From contig CAYUIQ010000064.1 of assembly GCA_964444795.1 (NCBI GenBank), positions 1 through 37,245 of the forward strand: a stretch of 37,245 bases of DNA, read 5' to 3'. This document shows, one piece after another, positions 1-8,016 of this stretch. Origin of the DNA: JABMRP01 sp964444795. Lineage in GTDB: Bacteria; Planctomycetota; Planctomycetia; Pirellulales; Thermoguttaceae. Position 1 is the stretch's first letter. The number at the start of each line of letters is the position of its first letter. Made by a program: the position numbers and the translations under genes. The notes beneath the pieces are model-generated. The model was given only the letters and a program-made list of their open reading frames with translations, was not told where the DNA came from and did not search any database.

Positions 1-97
1 GAAGGAACCGACGTCCTTCCGCTGCTGCCTGAGGGGGCCACCGAAGGAACCGACGTCCTTCCGCTGCTGCCTGAGGGGGCCACCGAAGGAACCGACG
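1..97 (+). repeat. 42-bp tandem repeat, two full units and a partial third
   Basis: Units at 1-42 and 43-84 are identical. A third copy matches for 13 bases (85-97) and then diverges. Bases 1-55 are identical to 43-97 and differ at the next base (56 versus 98). The period is a multiple of three and the array is coding (see the partial CDS). Confidence 0.95.
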
Positions 98-177
98 CCT
101 TGCCTCCGGTGTCCGGGGGTTCAACGGAAGCGACCGATCCGGCCATCCCGAATCCCTTGCGAAACGGCGAGGAGTAA
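1..177 (+). CDS. 3' end of a tandem-repeat protein (partial, no start)
   Basis: Frame 1 is open from the first base to a TAA at 175-177, giving 58 residues of a C-terminus. It begins with two identical 42-bp units, each coding the 14-residue repeat EGTDVLPLLPEGAT, and a third degenerate unit (EGTDALPPVSGG), then a short non-repeated tail ending NPLRNGEE. The repeat is acidic and Pro/Leu-rich, like a low-complexity linker or tail. No domain is visible and the function is unknown. The real number of repeats cannot be read here because the window starts inside the array. Confidence 0.7.
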   Translation, partial: EGTDVLPLLPEGATEGTDVLPLLPEGATEGTDALPPVSGGSTEATDPAIPNPLRNGEE

Positions 178-190
178 GCGGGGCCCAGAG

Positions 191-269
191 CGGAAAAAGG
201 CGCCAGGAACCTTTTGCGCAAAGTACGCTTAAGGCCGTTCCGGAAAGAGATTCCTGACCCTTTTTTCCT
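191..269. repeat. imperfect inverted repeat (REP-like pair)
   Basis: The left arm (about 192-217) and the reverse complement of the right arm (about 242-269) share a GGAAAAA-GG-CAGGAA-CT-TT pattern with a few mismatches and a one-base gap. The arms lie between the repeat-protein stop and the rluD-like start. They resemble the A-rich/G-rich palindrome inside the neighbouring rluD-like gene (1147-1227), so both may belong to one REP-type family. The right arm ends just upstream of either possible rluD-like start. Confidence 0.5.
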
Positions 270-301
270 TCTTGCCGAAAGCCCCCTCACGGTTTCTTCC
301 C

Positions 302-1384
302 ATGCCGCGCCAGCCGAACCCTTCGGAGCCCGTCGAACTGGTCGTCGGGCCGGAAGACGCCGGACAGCGGTTGGATGTCTTTCTCGCACGCCAGTTCACC
401 GACTACAGCCGGGTGCATCTGCGGCGGGTGATCAGTGCCGGCGGCGTCCGCGTCGGGAACCGCGGCGGACGCCCAAGCTATCGGCTGAAGCCCGGGCAGC
501 GCGTGTCGATCATCCTCCCGGAAATTCCCCGCGAGTCGCCGCAGCCGGAGAATATCCCTCTGGAGATCCTCATGGAGGACGACCATCTGGTGGCGATCAA
601 CAAGCCCTCGGCGATGGTGGTTCACCCTTCGCGCGGTCACTGGTCGGGCACCCTGGCCAGTGCGCTGCAGTATCATTTCAACCATCTGAGCACGATCGGC
701 GGTCCGGCGCGCCCGGGCATCGTTCACCGGCTCGACCGTGACACCAGTGGCGTGATTCTCGTGGCCAAGAGCGATCAGGCCCATGCCGCACTGGCCGCGC
801 AGTTCGAAGCGCGGACCATCGAGAAGGAGTATTTTGCCTTGGTCGCCGGTACACCCCAGCGAGATCGGGACGTGATCGACTTGCCGATCGGCGTCCACCC
901 GTACCAGCGGGAGAAGATGGCCGTCCGTCGCGACGCCTCGGTCAGTCGCCCGGCGCGGAGTTTCTACGAGGTGGTCGAGCGGTTCGACGGGTTCTCGGCG
1001 GTGCGCGTGTTGCCCAAGACGGGTCGCACGCACCAGATCCGTGTCCATCTGGACCACGTCGGCTGTCCCGTCCTTTGCGATCGCATGTACGGCGGCCGCG
1101 CACAGATCACACGCGGCGAGATTCGGCGGGGCGGGAAAAAGGAGGAGGGGAAAAAGGGGACAGGTCCAATTTGCCGGAACGGCCCGGAGGGTGCTTCGCA
1201 CAAATTGGACCTGTCCCCTTTTTCCCCGGATGACGATCACGTACTGCTGTCTCGCCAGGCGCTGCACGCCCGTCGTTTGTGTTTCAAGCATCCCCGATCG
1301 GGTGACCCGGTGGAGATCGAAGCTCCGCTGGCCGCGGATATCGCGATCGTGCTCGACGAGTTGCGGCGTTATCGCTCGGGGTAG
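302..1384 (+). CDS. rluD: RluA/RluD-family 23S rRNA pseudouridine synthase
   Basis: Converts specific uridines in 23S rRNA to pseudouridine in the cytoplasm. An N-terminal S4 RNA-binding domain covers about residues 10-75. The catalytic domain carries the RluA-family motif HRLDRDTSG at 142-150 with catalytic Asp145, then the usual KTGRTHQIRVHL and C-terminal RQALHA blocks. The ATG at 302 (MPRQPNPSEP) is chosen; a TTG at 272 is possible, and neither has a clear ribosome site. Oddity: residues about 277-310, between the GRAQITRGEIR and LLSRQALHA blocks, are encoded by an inserted palindromic repeat rich in Lys, Gly and Glu. The frame stays open, so the enzyme is probably still made with a surface loop. 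Family assignment is strong; RluD rather than RluA/RluC specificity is inferred. Confidence 0.9.
   Translation: MPRQPNPSEPVELVVGPEDAGQRLDVFLARQFTDYSRVHLRRVISAGGVRVGNRGGRPSYRLKPGQRVSIILPEIPRESPQPENIPLEILMEDDHLVAINKPSAMVVHPSRGHWSGTLASALQYHFNHLSTIGGPARPGIVHRLDRDTSGVILVAKSDQAHAALAAQFEARTIEKEYFALVAGTPQRDRDVIDLPIGVHPYQREKMAVRRDASVSRPARSFYEVVERFDGFSAVRVLPKTGRTHQIRVHLDHVGCPVLCDRMYGGRAQITRGEIRRGGKKEEGKKGTGPICRNGPEGASHKLDLSPFSPDDDHVLLSRQALHARRLCFKHPRSGDPVEIEAPLAADIAIVLDELRRYRSG
1147..1227. repeat. palindromic element inside rluD-like gene (27-bp perfect arms)
   Basis: Arms at 1147-1173 and 1201-1227 are exact reverse complements over 27 bases, separated by 27 bases that contain a small GTGC-TTC-GCAC hairpin (ending at base 1201). 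Each arm contains GGGGACAGGTCC preceded by an A-run, the style of REP elements mobilised by RAYT (TnpA_REP) transposases. The element sits in frame within the coding sequence and adds about 30 residues without a stop codon. Confidence 0.9.
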
Positions 1385-1475
1385 CCCCCCTGCCCTGCCG
1401 CCGAACGATTGGCATGGCACGAGTGACAACCCCATTCCTCCCAGGCTACGGCACACGGAGCGTGGGCTGCTACTT

Positions 1476-2198
1476 TCACCGCCCGGAGAGCATTCCCATC
1501 AGGTCGTCGGTGCCCCAGGTGGCCGGATTGGCCAACACTTCGCCGGCGGCGAATCCGGCGGTTGTGCCCTGTTGTTGGGCGAAGGCGCGGATGCGGTCGA
1601 AGAAATGGGCCTTCTCGGGCGGAAACTGGCTCTGGTAACATGCGACCGAGGCCGCCTTCTTCTCCAACGTCGTACCGATATCGACGACCAGACCGCCGGA
1701 AGAGACGGGAGCGAGCGAGCGGTAGGCCAGAAAATAGTGCAGATAGGCCGGCACCACGTAGGGTTCCAGGCAGCCGAAATACTCCTCCCACTTGGACAGC
1801 CTCGAATAGAAGACGGCCGCTTCGGTAATCAGGCCGGCCTGGTAATGGTCGGGTGACGCCATCGGCGTGCTGCCTCCCAGACCGAGCACCAGCCGGGGGC
1901 GAAACTTGCGAAACTCCGAAGCCAAAGCGACGCGCGCCTCGAACGTGTCGAACAGCCGGCGGTTGGGCAACTCAAGCGTAACCCGCATTGCCACACCCAA
2001 CGCTTCGGCCGCCTTTCGGGCTTCGGCCAATCGCTGTTCGGGACCCGTCGAGCCGGGCGTCGGCTCCCCGTCGGTCAGGTCGACGATCCCCACGCGATAC
2101 CCTTGCTCGACGAGCTTGGCCAGTGTTCCACCACATCCGATTTCCACGTCGTCGGGATGCGCACCGACGGCAATCACGTCAAGTTGGGTTTCGCCCAT
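1476..2198 (-). CDS. LmbE/PIG-L family N-deacetylase
   Basis: Metal-dependent deacetylase of N-acetylglucosamine-type conjugates. The 240-residue length fits the family. The zinc motif HPDD is at residues 14-17 after a hydrophobic strand (LDVIAVGA), and SPDH at 115-118 sits where relatives have the second motif HPDH. The nearest known type is the BshB1-like branch that deacetylates GlcNAc-malate in bacillithiol synthesis. That substrate is not shown here and no other bacillithiol gene is visible, so no symbol is given. The start at 2198 has GAGGAA just upstream; the open frame continues upstream but without homology. It is the last gene of a leftward operon, 32 bp after the CbiE-CbiT gene, so it is probably co-transcribed with it. 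Confidence 0.8.
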   Translation of the reverse strand: MGETQLDVIAVGAHPDDVEIGCGGTLAKLVEQGYRVGIVDLTDGEPTPGSTGPEQRLAEARKAAEALGVAMRVTLELPNRRLFDTFEARVALASEFRKFRPRLVLGLGGSTPMASPDHYQAGLITEAAVFYSRLSKWEEYFGCLEPYVVPAYLHYFLAYRSLAPVSSGGLVVDIGTTLEKKAASVACYQSQFPPEKAHFFDRIRAFAQQQGTTAGFAAGEVLANPATWGTDDLMGMLSGR

Positions 2199-2230
2199 GT
2201 CGTAGCGTTCCTCGTGATGGCCGGAAGACG

Positions 2231-3475
2231 TTAGACTTTGACAACCGATACGAGGAACGTCGGGTTGAGCGACTCGAAACGAATCTGTTCGAGTTGACAA
2301 TTCCCGCGGGCCAGATGGACCATCCAGACGCGGACCTCCGAGCAATGTTTCCGGAGCAGCTCGTGCGTTTCGGCCAGATTCTCGATACTCCCCATCGTGG
2401 CCGCCAGGCGACCTCCGGCGCGCAGACGCCCATAGGCCGATTCCACTAGCCGGCTGATCCCCCGGCCGCTACCGCCGACGAAGACGCAGTCCGGATCGGG
2501 CAAATCGCTCCACGCTTCCGGAGCCTGACCCAGAATGGGCACCAAATTTGAAACGCCAAATCGCCTCGCATTTTCGGTGATGAGTTGGTGATCCTCCGGA
2601 TCCATCTCGATCGCGAAGACGGTTCCTCCGGTGGCAATCTGGGCCGCCTCGATGGCAAGCGATCCGCTACCGGCGCCGATATCCCACGCCACACTCCCCG
2701 GGCCGAGATCCAATTCGGCCAAAGCCATCGCCCGGATCTCCGCCGGAGTCAACAGGCCTCGTTTCGGCCGGGATTGCAGAAAGGCTTCATCCGGGTTGCC
2801 GAAAAGACGCCGCCCGATCGCATCGTCGGCGCGGTCCGGAACATTCGGCTTGCGAACCAGGATCATCACGTTCAGCGGCGAAAACTCCTGATCGGCCAAT
2901 TCGTTCAGTTCGGCGTGCGTGACCCGTTCGTCGGGGGCCCCCAAGTTTTCGCAGACGTACGCCCGGAAGTAGTCGATGCGATGCTCGCACAATATCCGGG
3001 CGACCTCCGAAGGGGGAGAGGCGTCGCTGGTGAACAATCCCACTTTCTCCGCGCTACGAATCCGTGCCAGCACACTACGCAGATCGTGGTTGGCCAGATT
3101 GGTCAGGAACGCCTCCTCCCAACTCTCCTTAACCCGCGCAAATGCCAGTTGCATGCTGCTGACATGGGGAATGATCTCGAATCGTTCCTTGCCCAATTTG
3201 TCGCAGAGGAACCGCGCCACACCGTAGAAGAGCGGATCGCCGGAAGCGACCACGACCATGCGCTTTCCGTCGGCCTTCCGCAATCGGGCTACCGCTTCGG
3301 CCAGATTGTTTCCCACCACCAGGCGCTCGCCCGGCATGTCGGCCACCAGGGCCAGGGCATGTTGCTGGCCGACCATCAATTCGGCATTTCGGATCCGCTC
3401 TCGGGCGGCGTCGGTCAATCCGGCCAGACCGTCTTCGCCGAGGCCGATCACGTAGATCTTTTCCGTCGTAGCCAA
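2231..3475 (-). CDS. cobL: precorrin-6Y C5,15-methyltransferase (decarboxylating), CbiE-CbiT fusion
   Basis: Cobalamin (corrin ring) synthesis: methylates precorrin-6Y at C5 and C15 and removes the acetate side chain. The N-terminal half (about 5-200) is a CbiE-type tetrapyrrole methylase starting KIYVIGLGEDGLAGL and containing VVASGDPLFYGV. The C-terminal half (about 220-414) is a CbiT-type Rossmann methyltransferase with the SAM motif DIGAGSGSLAIEAA and the acidic strand end FAIEMDP. The start is taken as TTG at 3475, preceded by a strong G-rich Shine-Dalgarno (GGGGGAG) and lying 26 bp after the upstream stop; longer starts would overlap that gene. The sequence supports the fused arrangement in a single frame. 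No other cobalamin genes are in the window. Confidence 0.88.
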   Translation of the reverse strand: MATTEKIYVIGLGEDGLAGLTDAARERIRNAELMVGQQHALALVADMPGERLVVGNNLAEAVARLRKADGKRMVVVASGDPLFYGVARFLCDKLGKERFEIIPHVSSMQLAFARVKESWEEAFLTNLANHDLRSVLARIRSAEKVGLFTSDASPPSEVARILCEHRIDYFRAYVCENLGAPDERVTHAELNELADQEFSPLNVMILVRKPNVPDRADDAIGRRLFGNPDEAFLQSRPKRGLLTPAEIRAMALAELDLGPGSVAWDIGAGSGSLAIEAAQIATGGTVFAIEMDPEDHQLITENARRFGVSNLVPILGQAPEAWSDLPDPDCVFVGGSGRGISRLVESAYGRLRAGGRLAATMGSIENLAETHELLRKHCSEVRVWMVHLARGNCQLEQIRFESLNPTFLVSVVKV

Positions 3476-3501
3476 AGGAATCTCCCCCCCCCTCGCTGAG
3501 A

Positions 3502-4791
3502 CTACTTCCCATAAAACGCCAGGCCGGCGAACGAGACGCACGCCGATTCGTCCGGCTCGACGGCCTGCGAGTATTTCAACAACTCCCCGTCGCCGGTCTG
3601 CATGACCCGAAGCATCGTGTAGGTGGGCGGAAGACCGCAAATCCGGCTCCGGTCCGATTGCCCGGCCACGTGCTCGAAGAACGCGGCCGCATCGCCACGG
3701 CAGACCGTGTCGAGCAACTTGCGGTCGTCGTCGGCCTGTGTCCGCAACCGCTCGGAATCAACGGCCCACTCGTCGCCGAAACGGCGCCCGATGTGCGCCA
3801 GATCGGCCCCGCTGACGAAGCAGACCTTTCCCGGATAATCGGCCACGGCCGCTTGCATGGCCGCGAGAAACGCCTGCACCTCGGGCGAGTCGTCGGGTTG
3901 CGAGTGCTCGGCAATAAACTCGTGGAACGAACCGACCAGGATGGGTGCAATGCGGAACTCTCGCCGATCGCCGAGGATGAACTGCAGGAACGTTGTCTGG
4001 AATTCGATCGAATGCTCGTACCGATGGACAATCTCGTCTTCAAATAGATCGATCTGCCGCCCGGCGACACTGGAGGCCAGCTCCTCGGCCAGACGGTCGA
4101 TGAAACGGCGATCCGTGCGAACCGTACCCAGAGGAGTTTCGAAGTCCTTGCGCGTGGCGCAGAAGAGATTGTGCATCGGGTTGTGGGCCGTGCCGAAAAC
4201 GACAAACAGGTCGGCATCGCTCTGGCGGAGGATCTTTTCGTAGGCCCAGGCGAACACGGGACCTCCCCGCTCGAAATCGATGTGCGGAGCCACTACGCCG
4301 CACAACGACCGGCCGTTGCTTCCCTGTGCCGTTTCTGGATCGCCGCTGGCTCCCCCGCCGATGGCGCCGGGCCCGTTGGGGTCGGCAAACATGGCCGCCA
4401 TGTCGGCACGCAACTGGTCCGGATCGTCGGCATACGCCTGGCCGACGTGCGCGGCCGGCCGCGCCGAGGCATTGACAAACTGTGCCACTTCCTCGCAACG
4501 ATACGTCTCGAAATCGTCGCCGGCCAGCAAGTGGGCCGTCTCCAATTGTCGCAAGAGCTCCTCGATATCGGCCAGCGCCACGGTTATTTCCATCTGCTTG
4601 CCAAACGACGTCTGCAATTCGGCCAGCGTGCGATTGCCGTCCATCAACGTGGCCAGGATGACCGCCGGGTACGAGAGCACGACGGTCTTGCCGAGGCCCT
4701 CCGGATCGCGCAGCCCGAACATCAGATCCTCCTGCTGGCCAACCGGAAAGACCTCCAGGGGTCGCAGTAGCGGACGTTCTGGCACTACCAT
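3502..4791 (-). CDS. Memo-like protein (AmmeMemoRadiSam system protein B type)
   Basis: About 429 residues. The C-terminal ~290 residues are a Memo/dioxygenase-fold domain with the conserved histidine blocks: GVVAPHIDFERGG, VVFGTAHNPMHN, HRYEHSIEFQTTFLQ and SGADLAHIGRRFGDE. The N-terminal ~130 residues (LEVFPVGQQEDLMFGLRDPEG...) look like a small winged-helix or PqqD-like lead domain ending in a leucine-rich helix. Bacterial Memo proteins often sit with AMMECR1 and radical SAM partners; neither is adjacent here. It is the first gene of the leftward cluster with cobL and the deacetylase. Start MVVPERP at 4791 has GGAG 10 nt upstream. The exact reaction is not known for this family in bacteria. 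Confidence 0.75.
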   Translation of the reverse strand: MVVPERPLLRPLEVFPVGQQEDLMFGLRDPEGLGKTVVLSYPAVILATLMDGNRTLAELQTSFGKQMEITVALADIEELLRQLETAHLLAGDDFETYRCEEVAQFVNASARPAAHVGQAYADDPDQLRADMAAMFADPNGPGAIGGGASGDPETAQGSNGRSLCGVVAPHIDFERGGPVFAWAYEKILRQSDADLFVVFGTAHNPMHNLFCATRKDFETPLGTVRTDRRFIDRLAEELASSVAGRQIDLFEDEIVHRYEHSIEFQTTFLQFILGDRREFRIAPILVGSFHEFIAEHSQPDDSPEVQAFLAAMQAAVADYPGKVCFVSGADLAHIGRRFGDEWAVDSERLRTQADDDRKLLDTVCRGDAAAFFEHVAGQSDRSRICGLPPTYTMLRVMQTGDGELLKYSQAVEPDESACVSFAGLAFYGK

Positions 4792-4829
4792 GTTCGATAC
4801 ACTCCTAACCCGATCTCGCCGCGACCCAA

Positions 4830-4886
4830 GTAGCATGGGCCCCTGGCCCGTGTTCCCTTCTCTCACGGGCCGGGGGCCCATGCTAC
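4830..4886. repeat. intergenic inverted repeat, 23-bp arms
   Basis: Arms 4830-4852 and 4864-4886 are reverse complements with one mismatch and an 11-nt loop. They contain GCATGGGCCCCTGGCCCGTG and its complement. The element lies between the divergent Memo-like and dehydrogenase genes. It looks like a dispersed REP-type palindrome rather than a terminator: it has no T-run and no gene ends into it. Confidence 0.8.
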
Positions 4887-5097
4887 AAACACTTGCGAAC
4901 CGTGCGCGGAAGTCGCCACGTAAGACTCTAATCCGACCTGTACGCAACGAATAGCCATTCTACAGCTTTCTCTGGCATTCTTCTCCCCCGGCGCTCGCGT
5001 GTCAACCCACGCCCCCTTGAAAGACGGCCCCGGGGAGTGTAAAAAGGCGACCGGACTGCCTGTTCTTCCGCAATACTCCTTTCCCCCCGACAGCACC

Positions 5098-6081
5098 ATG
5101 CCACGCGTTCTGATTACACCGGCCATGTTGAACGGCATCTCCGGTTCCTATCGCGAAATACTCGAAGCGGGCGGGTTTGAAGTGGCTTATCCACCCCAAG
5201 GAGCTTCGCTGAAGGACCCGGACACTTTGGCCGGGCATCTCGACGGTATCGACGCGGTCATTGCCAGCGTCGAGCCGTATACCGACGACGTGCTCCGGCG
5301 GAGCAACCTGCGAGTGGTCGCCCGCAACGGCGTCGGGTACGATTCGGTCGACGTCGAGGCGGCTACGCGATTGGGGATTCCCGTGGCGATCACCCCGGGC
5401 GTGAACTCCGACGGGGTGGCCGAACATGCCCTGGCGCTGATGCTGGCCGTCGCCCACGGTTATCCCTGGCGCGACACGGAGGCACGTAGCGGCACCTGGA
5501 TCCGCCGCCCGTTGCCCCGGCTGGCCGGGAAGACGATCGGGCTGGTCGGCTTGGGAGCGATCGGCAAGGCGGTTGTCCCCAAAGCCCTCGGGTTGGGGAT
5601 GAAGGTCGTCGCCCACGATCCGGTTGGCGACGTCGACTACGCCGCGGTCGCTGGCGTGGAACTCTGCCCGCTGGACGAGCTGTACTCCCGTGCCGACGTG
5701 GTGAGCCTCCATCTGCCGTGTACTCCCGAGACCGTCGATCTGATCGATCGCGACGCCCTGGGTAAGATGAAAGAGGGAGCCATCCTGGTCAACACGGCCC
5801 GAGGCGGGTTGGTCGATGAAGATGCGCTGATCGACGCGCTGCAAAGCGGCCATCTGGCCGGAGCGGGGCTCGACGTGTGTAAGACCGAACCGCTTCCGCC
5901 GGATAATCCCTTGGCCCAAAACGACAAGGTCCTGCTATGCCCACACATGGCCGGCATCGACTGCCAATCGCTCGAAGGCATGAGTTCGATGGCCGCCCGA
6001 TCGATCGTCGAGCTTTATCGTGGCAGGTGGCCTGAGGGACGTATCGTCAACGGCCAGCTTCGCGATGGATGGCAATGGTAG
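5098..6081 (+). CDS. D-2-hydroxyacid dehydrogenase (phosphoglycerate dehydrogenase-like)
   Basis: NAD(P)-dependent oxidoreductase of 2-hydroxy acids. The catalytic halves flank a Rossmann domain with GLVGLGAIGKAV (NAD motif at 151-156). The conserved triad is visible as Arg235 in NTARGGLVDEDAL, Glu264 in GLDVCKTEPLP and His283 in CPHMAGIDCQS. The 327-residue length means it lacks the C-terminal ACT/ASB regulatory domains of long SerA enzymes, so the substrate may not be 3-phosphoglycerate. The start MPRVLITP at 5098 is where homology begins; an in-frame start at 4999 adds 33 unlikely residues. A rightward URO-D-family gene follows after 43 bp, suggesting a two-gene operon. Confidence 0.85.
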   Translation: MPRVLITPAMLNGISGSYREILEAGGFEVAYPPQGASLKDPDTLAGHLDGIDAVIASVEPYTDDVLRRSNLRVVARNGVGYDSVDVEAATRLGIPVAITPGVNSDGVAEHALALMLAVAHGYPWRDTEARSGTWIRRPLPRLAGKTIGLVGLGAIGKAVVPKALGLGMKVVAHDPVGDVDYAAVAGVELCPLDELYSRADVVSLHLPCTPETVDLIDRDALGKMKEGAILVNTARGGLVDEDALIDALQSGHLAGAGLDVCKTEPLPPDNPLAQNDKVLLCPHMAGIDCQSLEGMSSMAARSIVELYRGRWPEGRIVNGQLRDGWQW

Positions 6082-6124
6082 AACGGGAGTGAAAAAGGGG
6101 GACTCCCGTGTTTTTAGGTTGAAT

Positions 6125-7309
6125 ATGGCAATGAATAGCAAAGAACGTATCGCCGCCGCCATGCGACACGAGCCGGTTGATCGCGTGCCGGTGATGTGTC
6201 AGCTTTCGATGGGACACTACCTGCTCAACACCGACGTCTCGCCCGTCGACCTCTGGTTTACCAGCGAGGGGCTCGCCCGGGCGATGGTCACCCTGCAACG
6301 ACGATACGAGTTCGACGGCATTCTGATCAATCTTCCCGGGCGCGATCCGCAGTGGATGCGTCACGTCGAGCGTATCGAGACGGCCGAGGACGGCGGCCAG
6401 ACCGTCCATTTCCGCGGCGGTGACCGGGCCGATTGTCCGGCCGACGACAACGTGCAGCATACGCGTGCCGGGGGAAACCGCCGTCCGACGCTCGATCAGA
6501 TCGAGCCCGACGAACTGTTCTACGACGATCCCCATTGCTTGGGCGGTCTGAAGTATCCGTTCTACTTCGGTCTCGAACCGTATCGGCCCGATCGCAGCGA
6601 TTACTGGCCCGATTACTTCTTCCGAACGATCGATCGGGTACGCGAAGAAGTCGGTCCGTCGATCTCGGTCCACAGTGAAGTGTTTTCACCGTGGACCCAG
6701 TTTCTGGAACTGCTGGGTTACGAAGAGGCCCTGTTGGCCACGATCGACGATCCCGGCAAATGCCACGCGATCCTGGAGGCCTACACCCGGGGCACGGTCG
6801 ATCTGGCCGTTCGACAAGCGCGGCGCGGAGTCGATGCGGTGCTGATCTCTTCGGCGTTCGCCGGCGCCGGGTTCATCTCGCCCCGGCAGTACGAACAGTT
6901 CGTTCTGCCGGCCGAACGCGAAGTGGTTGCCCGGGTGAAGAACGAGGGCGTGCCGATCTATACGCACACATGCGGCGAGATCGGCGACCGGTTGGAGATG
7001 ATGGTTGCCACGGGCATCGACGGCATCGATACGCTCGATCCGCCGCCGCTGGGGAGCGTCGATCTGGAAGACGCCAAGCGGAGAGTCGGAGATCGAGTCT
7101 TCTTCAAGGGCAACGTCGATCCGGTCAACACGCTGTTGAAGAAGTCGAGCCGGCAGGTTCTCGACGACGCGACGTGGCGACTCCAGGTAGGAAGCCCCGG
7201 CGGCGGCTACATCCTCAGCAGCGCCTGTTCCGTTTCTCCCCGCGTACCGCCGGAGAATCTCGCTGCCCTGGTTGAAGCGAGCCGGGCGTTCGGGACGCCC
7301 ACGCTGTGA
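6125..7309 (+). CDS. URO-D family protein, probable zinc-dependent (corrinoid) methyltransferase type
   Basis: 394 residues beginning MNSKERIAAAMRHEPVDRVPV, the typical start of the uroporphyrinogen-decarboxylase superfamily outside HemE. The zinc signature of MtaA/CmuA-type methyltransferases is visible: HTC at 281-283 and a late Cys368 in ILSSACSV, that is H-x-C...C. FKGNVDPVNTLL is the family's conserved C-terminal strand-helix. HemE function is therefore unlikely; a methyl-group transfer or demethylation role is inferred. ATG at 6125 is used, with a second ATG at 6131 equally possible. It follows the dehydrogenase gene by 43 bp and ends 1 bp from the convergent DUF1080 gene. Confidence 0.75.
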   Translation: MAMNSKERIAAAMRHEPVDRVPVMCQLSMGHYLLNTDVSPVDLWFTSEGLARAMVTLQRRYEFDGILINLPGRDPQWMRHVERIETAEDGGQTVHFRGGDRADCPADDNVQHTRAGGNRRPTLDQIEPDELFYDDPHCLGGLKYPFYFGLEPYRPDRSDYWPDYFFRTIDRVREEVGPSISVHSEVFSPWTQFLELLGYEEALLATIDDPGKCHAILEAYTRGTVDLAVRQARRGVDAVLISSAFAGAGFISPRQYEQFVLPAEREVVARVKNEGVPIYTHTCGEIGDRLEMMVATGIDGIDTLDPPPLGSVDLEDAKRRVGDRVFFKGNVDPVNTLLKKSSRQVLDDATWRLQVGSPGGGYILSSACSVSPRVPPENLAALVEASRAFGTPTL

Positions 7310-7310
7310 T

Positions 7311-7991
7311 CTACTTCCGCTGCTCGACGGCCTTCACGCGGATATTGCGAAGCGCGCCGGTCGTGTTCCACGTGGCGAAGCCGAACGGCAAACACGGGTC
7401 GACTTCCCAGTAGATCGAGAACTGGTGCTCCTCGCGGGCCAGATCGATCAGCTTTCGATCGTCGATCCAGGCCGAGACGTTCTTCTCGGTCACCCGGAGG
7501 CGGATGCGATACCATTTCTTCTGCTCGAACTCGACGTACTGACACGTCTGGTTCTCGACGGCCGGCTCGCCGTCGATGCTCGAAAGCCCGACGACTTCGC
7601 CTCCCCAACCGCCCAGGATGAGCGTCAGGGCGTCGTCTCCGACGGGGAACGTCATGCCGCAGAAGAAATCATCGCCTTCGACCCGCATGCCTTCCAGCGC
7701 AACTTCGTAGTTGACCGTGGGAAATTTCCCCTTCCACCGTATGCCCGTGGCCGGGCGGCCCTTTTCCAGCAGCAAGCGGCCCTTTTCGACCCGCACGCGG
7801 CCGTGTTCCTTGAAGTCGTATTTCTCGATCACGTCCCATCCGCCGAGCGTCTTGCCGTCGAAGAGATGCTTCCACGCCGTCTTTTCGACCGCATCGTCCG
7901 GCTCCGCGGCGCCGCCGGTGCAAGGCGTCAGCACCAGCAGCGAGCAGATCGCCAAGGCTGTCGGTATCGACGTCGCAATGTTTGGCAACAT
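7311..7991 (-). CDS. secreted DUF1080 (3-keto-disaccharide hydrolase-like) protein
   Basis: 226 residues. An N-terminal signal peptide (MLPNIATSIPTALAICSLLVLTPCTGGAAE) gives export; LTPC is a poor lipobox, so signal peptidase I cleavage after GGAA is more likely. The mature part is a jelly-roll domain opening with the family hallmark WKHLFDGKTLGGWDV and ending FATWNTTGALRNIRVKAV. Members are abundant in Planctomycetes and relate to concanavalin-like glucanases and 3-keto-disaccharide hydrolases. Start at 7991 is chosen because the signal peptide begins there. No catalytic assignment can be made from sequence alone. Confidence 0.8.
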   Translation of the reverse strand: MLPNIATSIPTALAICSLLVLTPCTGGAAEPDDAVEKTAWKHLFDGKTLGGWDVIEKYDFKEHGRVRVEKGRLLLEKGRPATGIRWKGKFPTVNYEVALEGMRVEGDDFFCGMTFPVGDDALTLILGGWGGEVVGLSSIDGEPAVENQTCQYVEFEQKKWYRIRLRVTEKNVSAWIDDRKLIDLAREEHQFSIYWEVDPCLPFGFATWNTTGALRNIRVKAVEQRK

Positions 7992-8016
7992 GGCTGTTCC
8001 TGACACTTTTCTCGCT

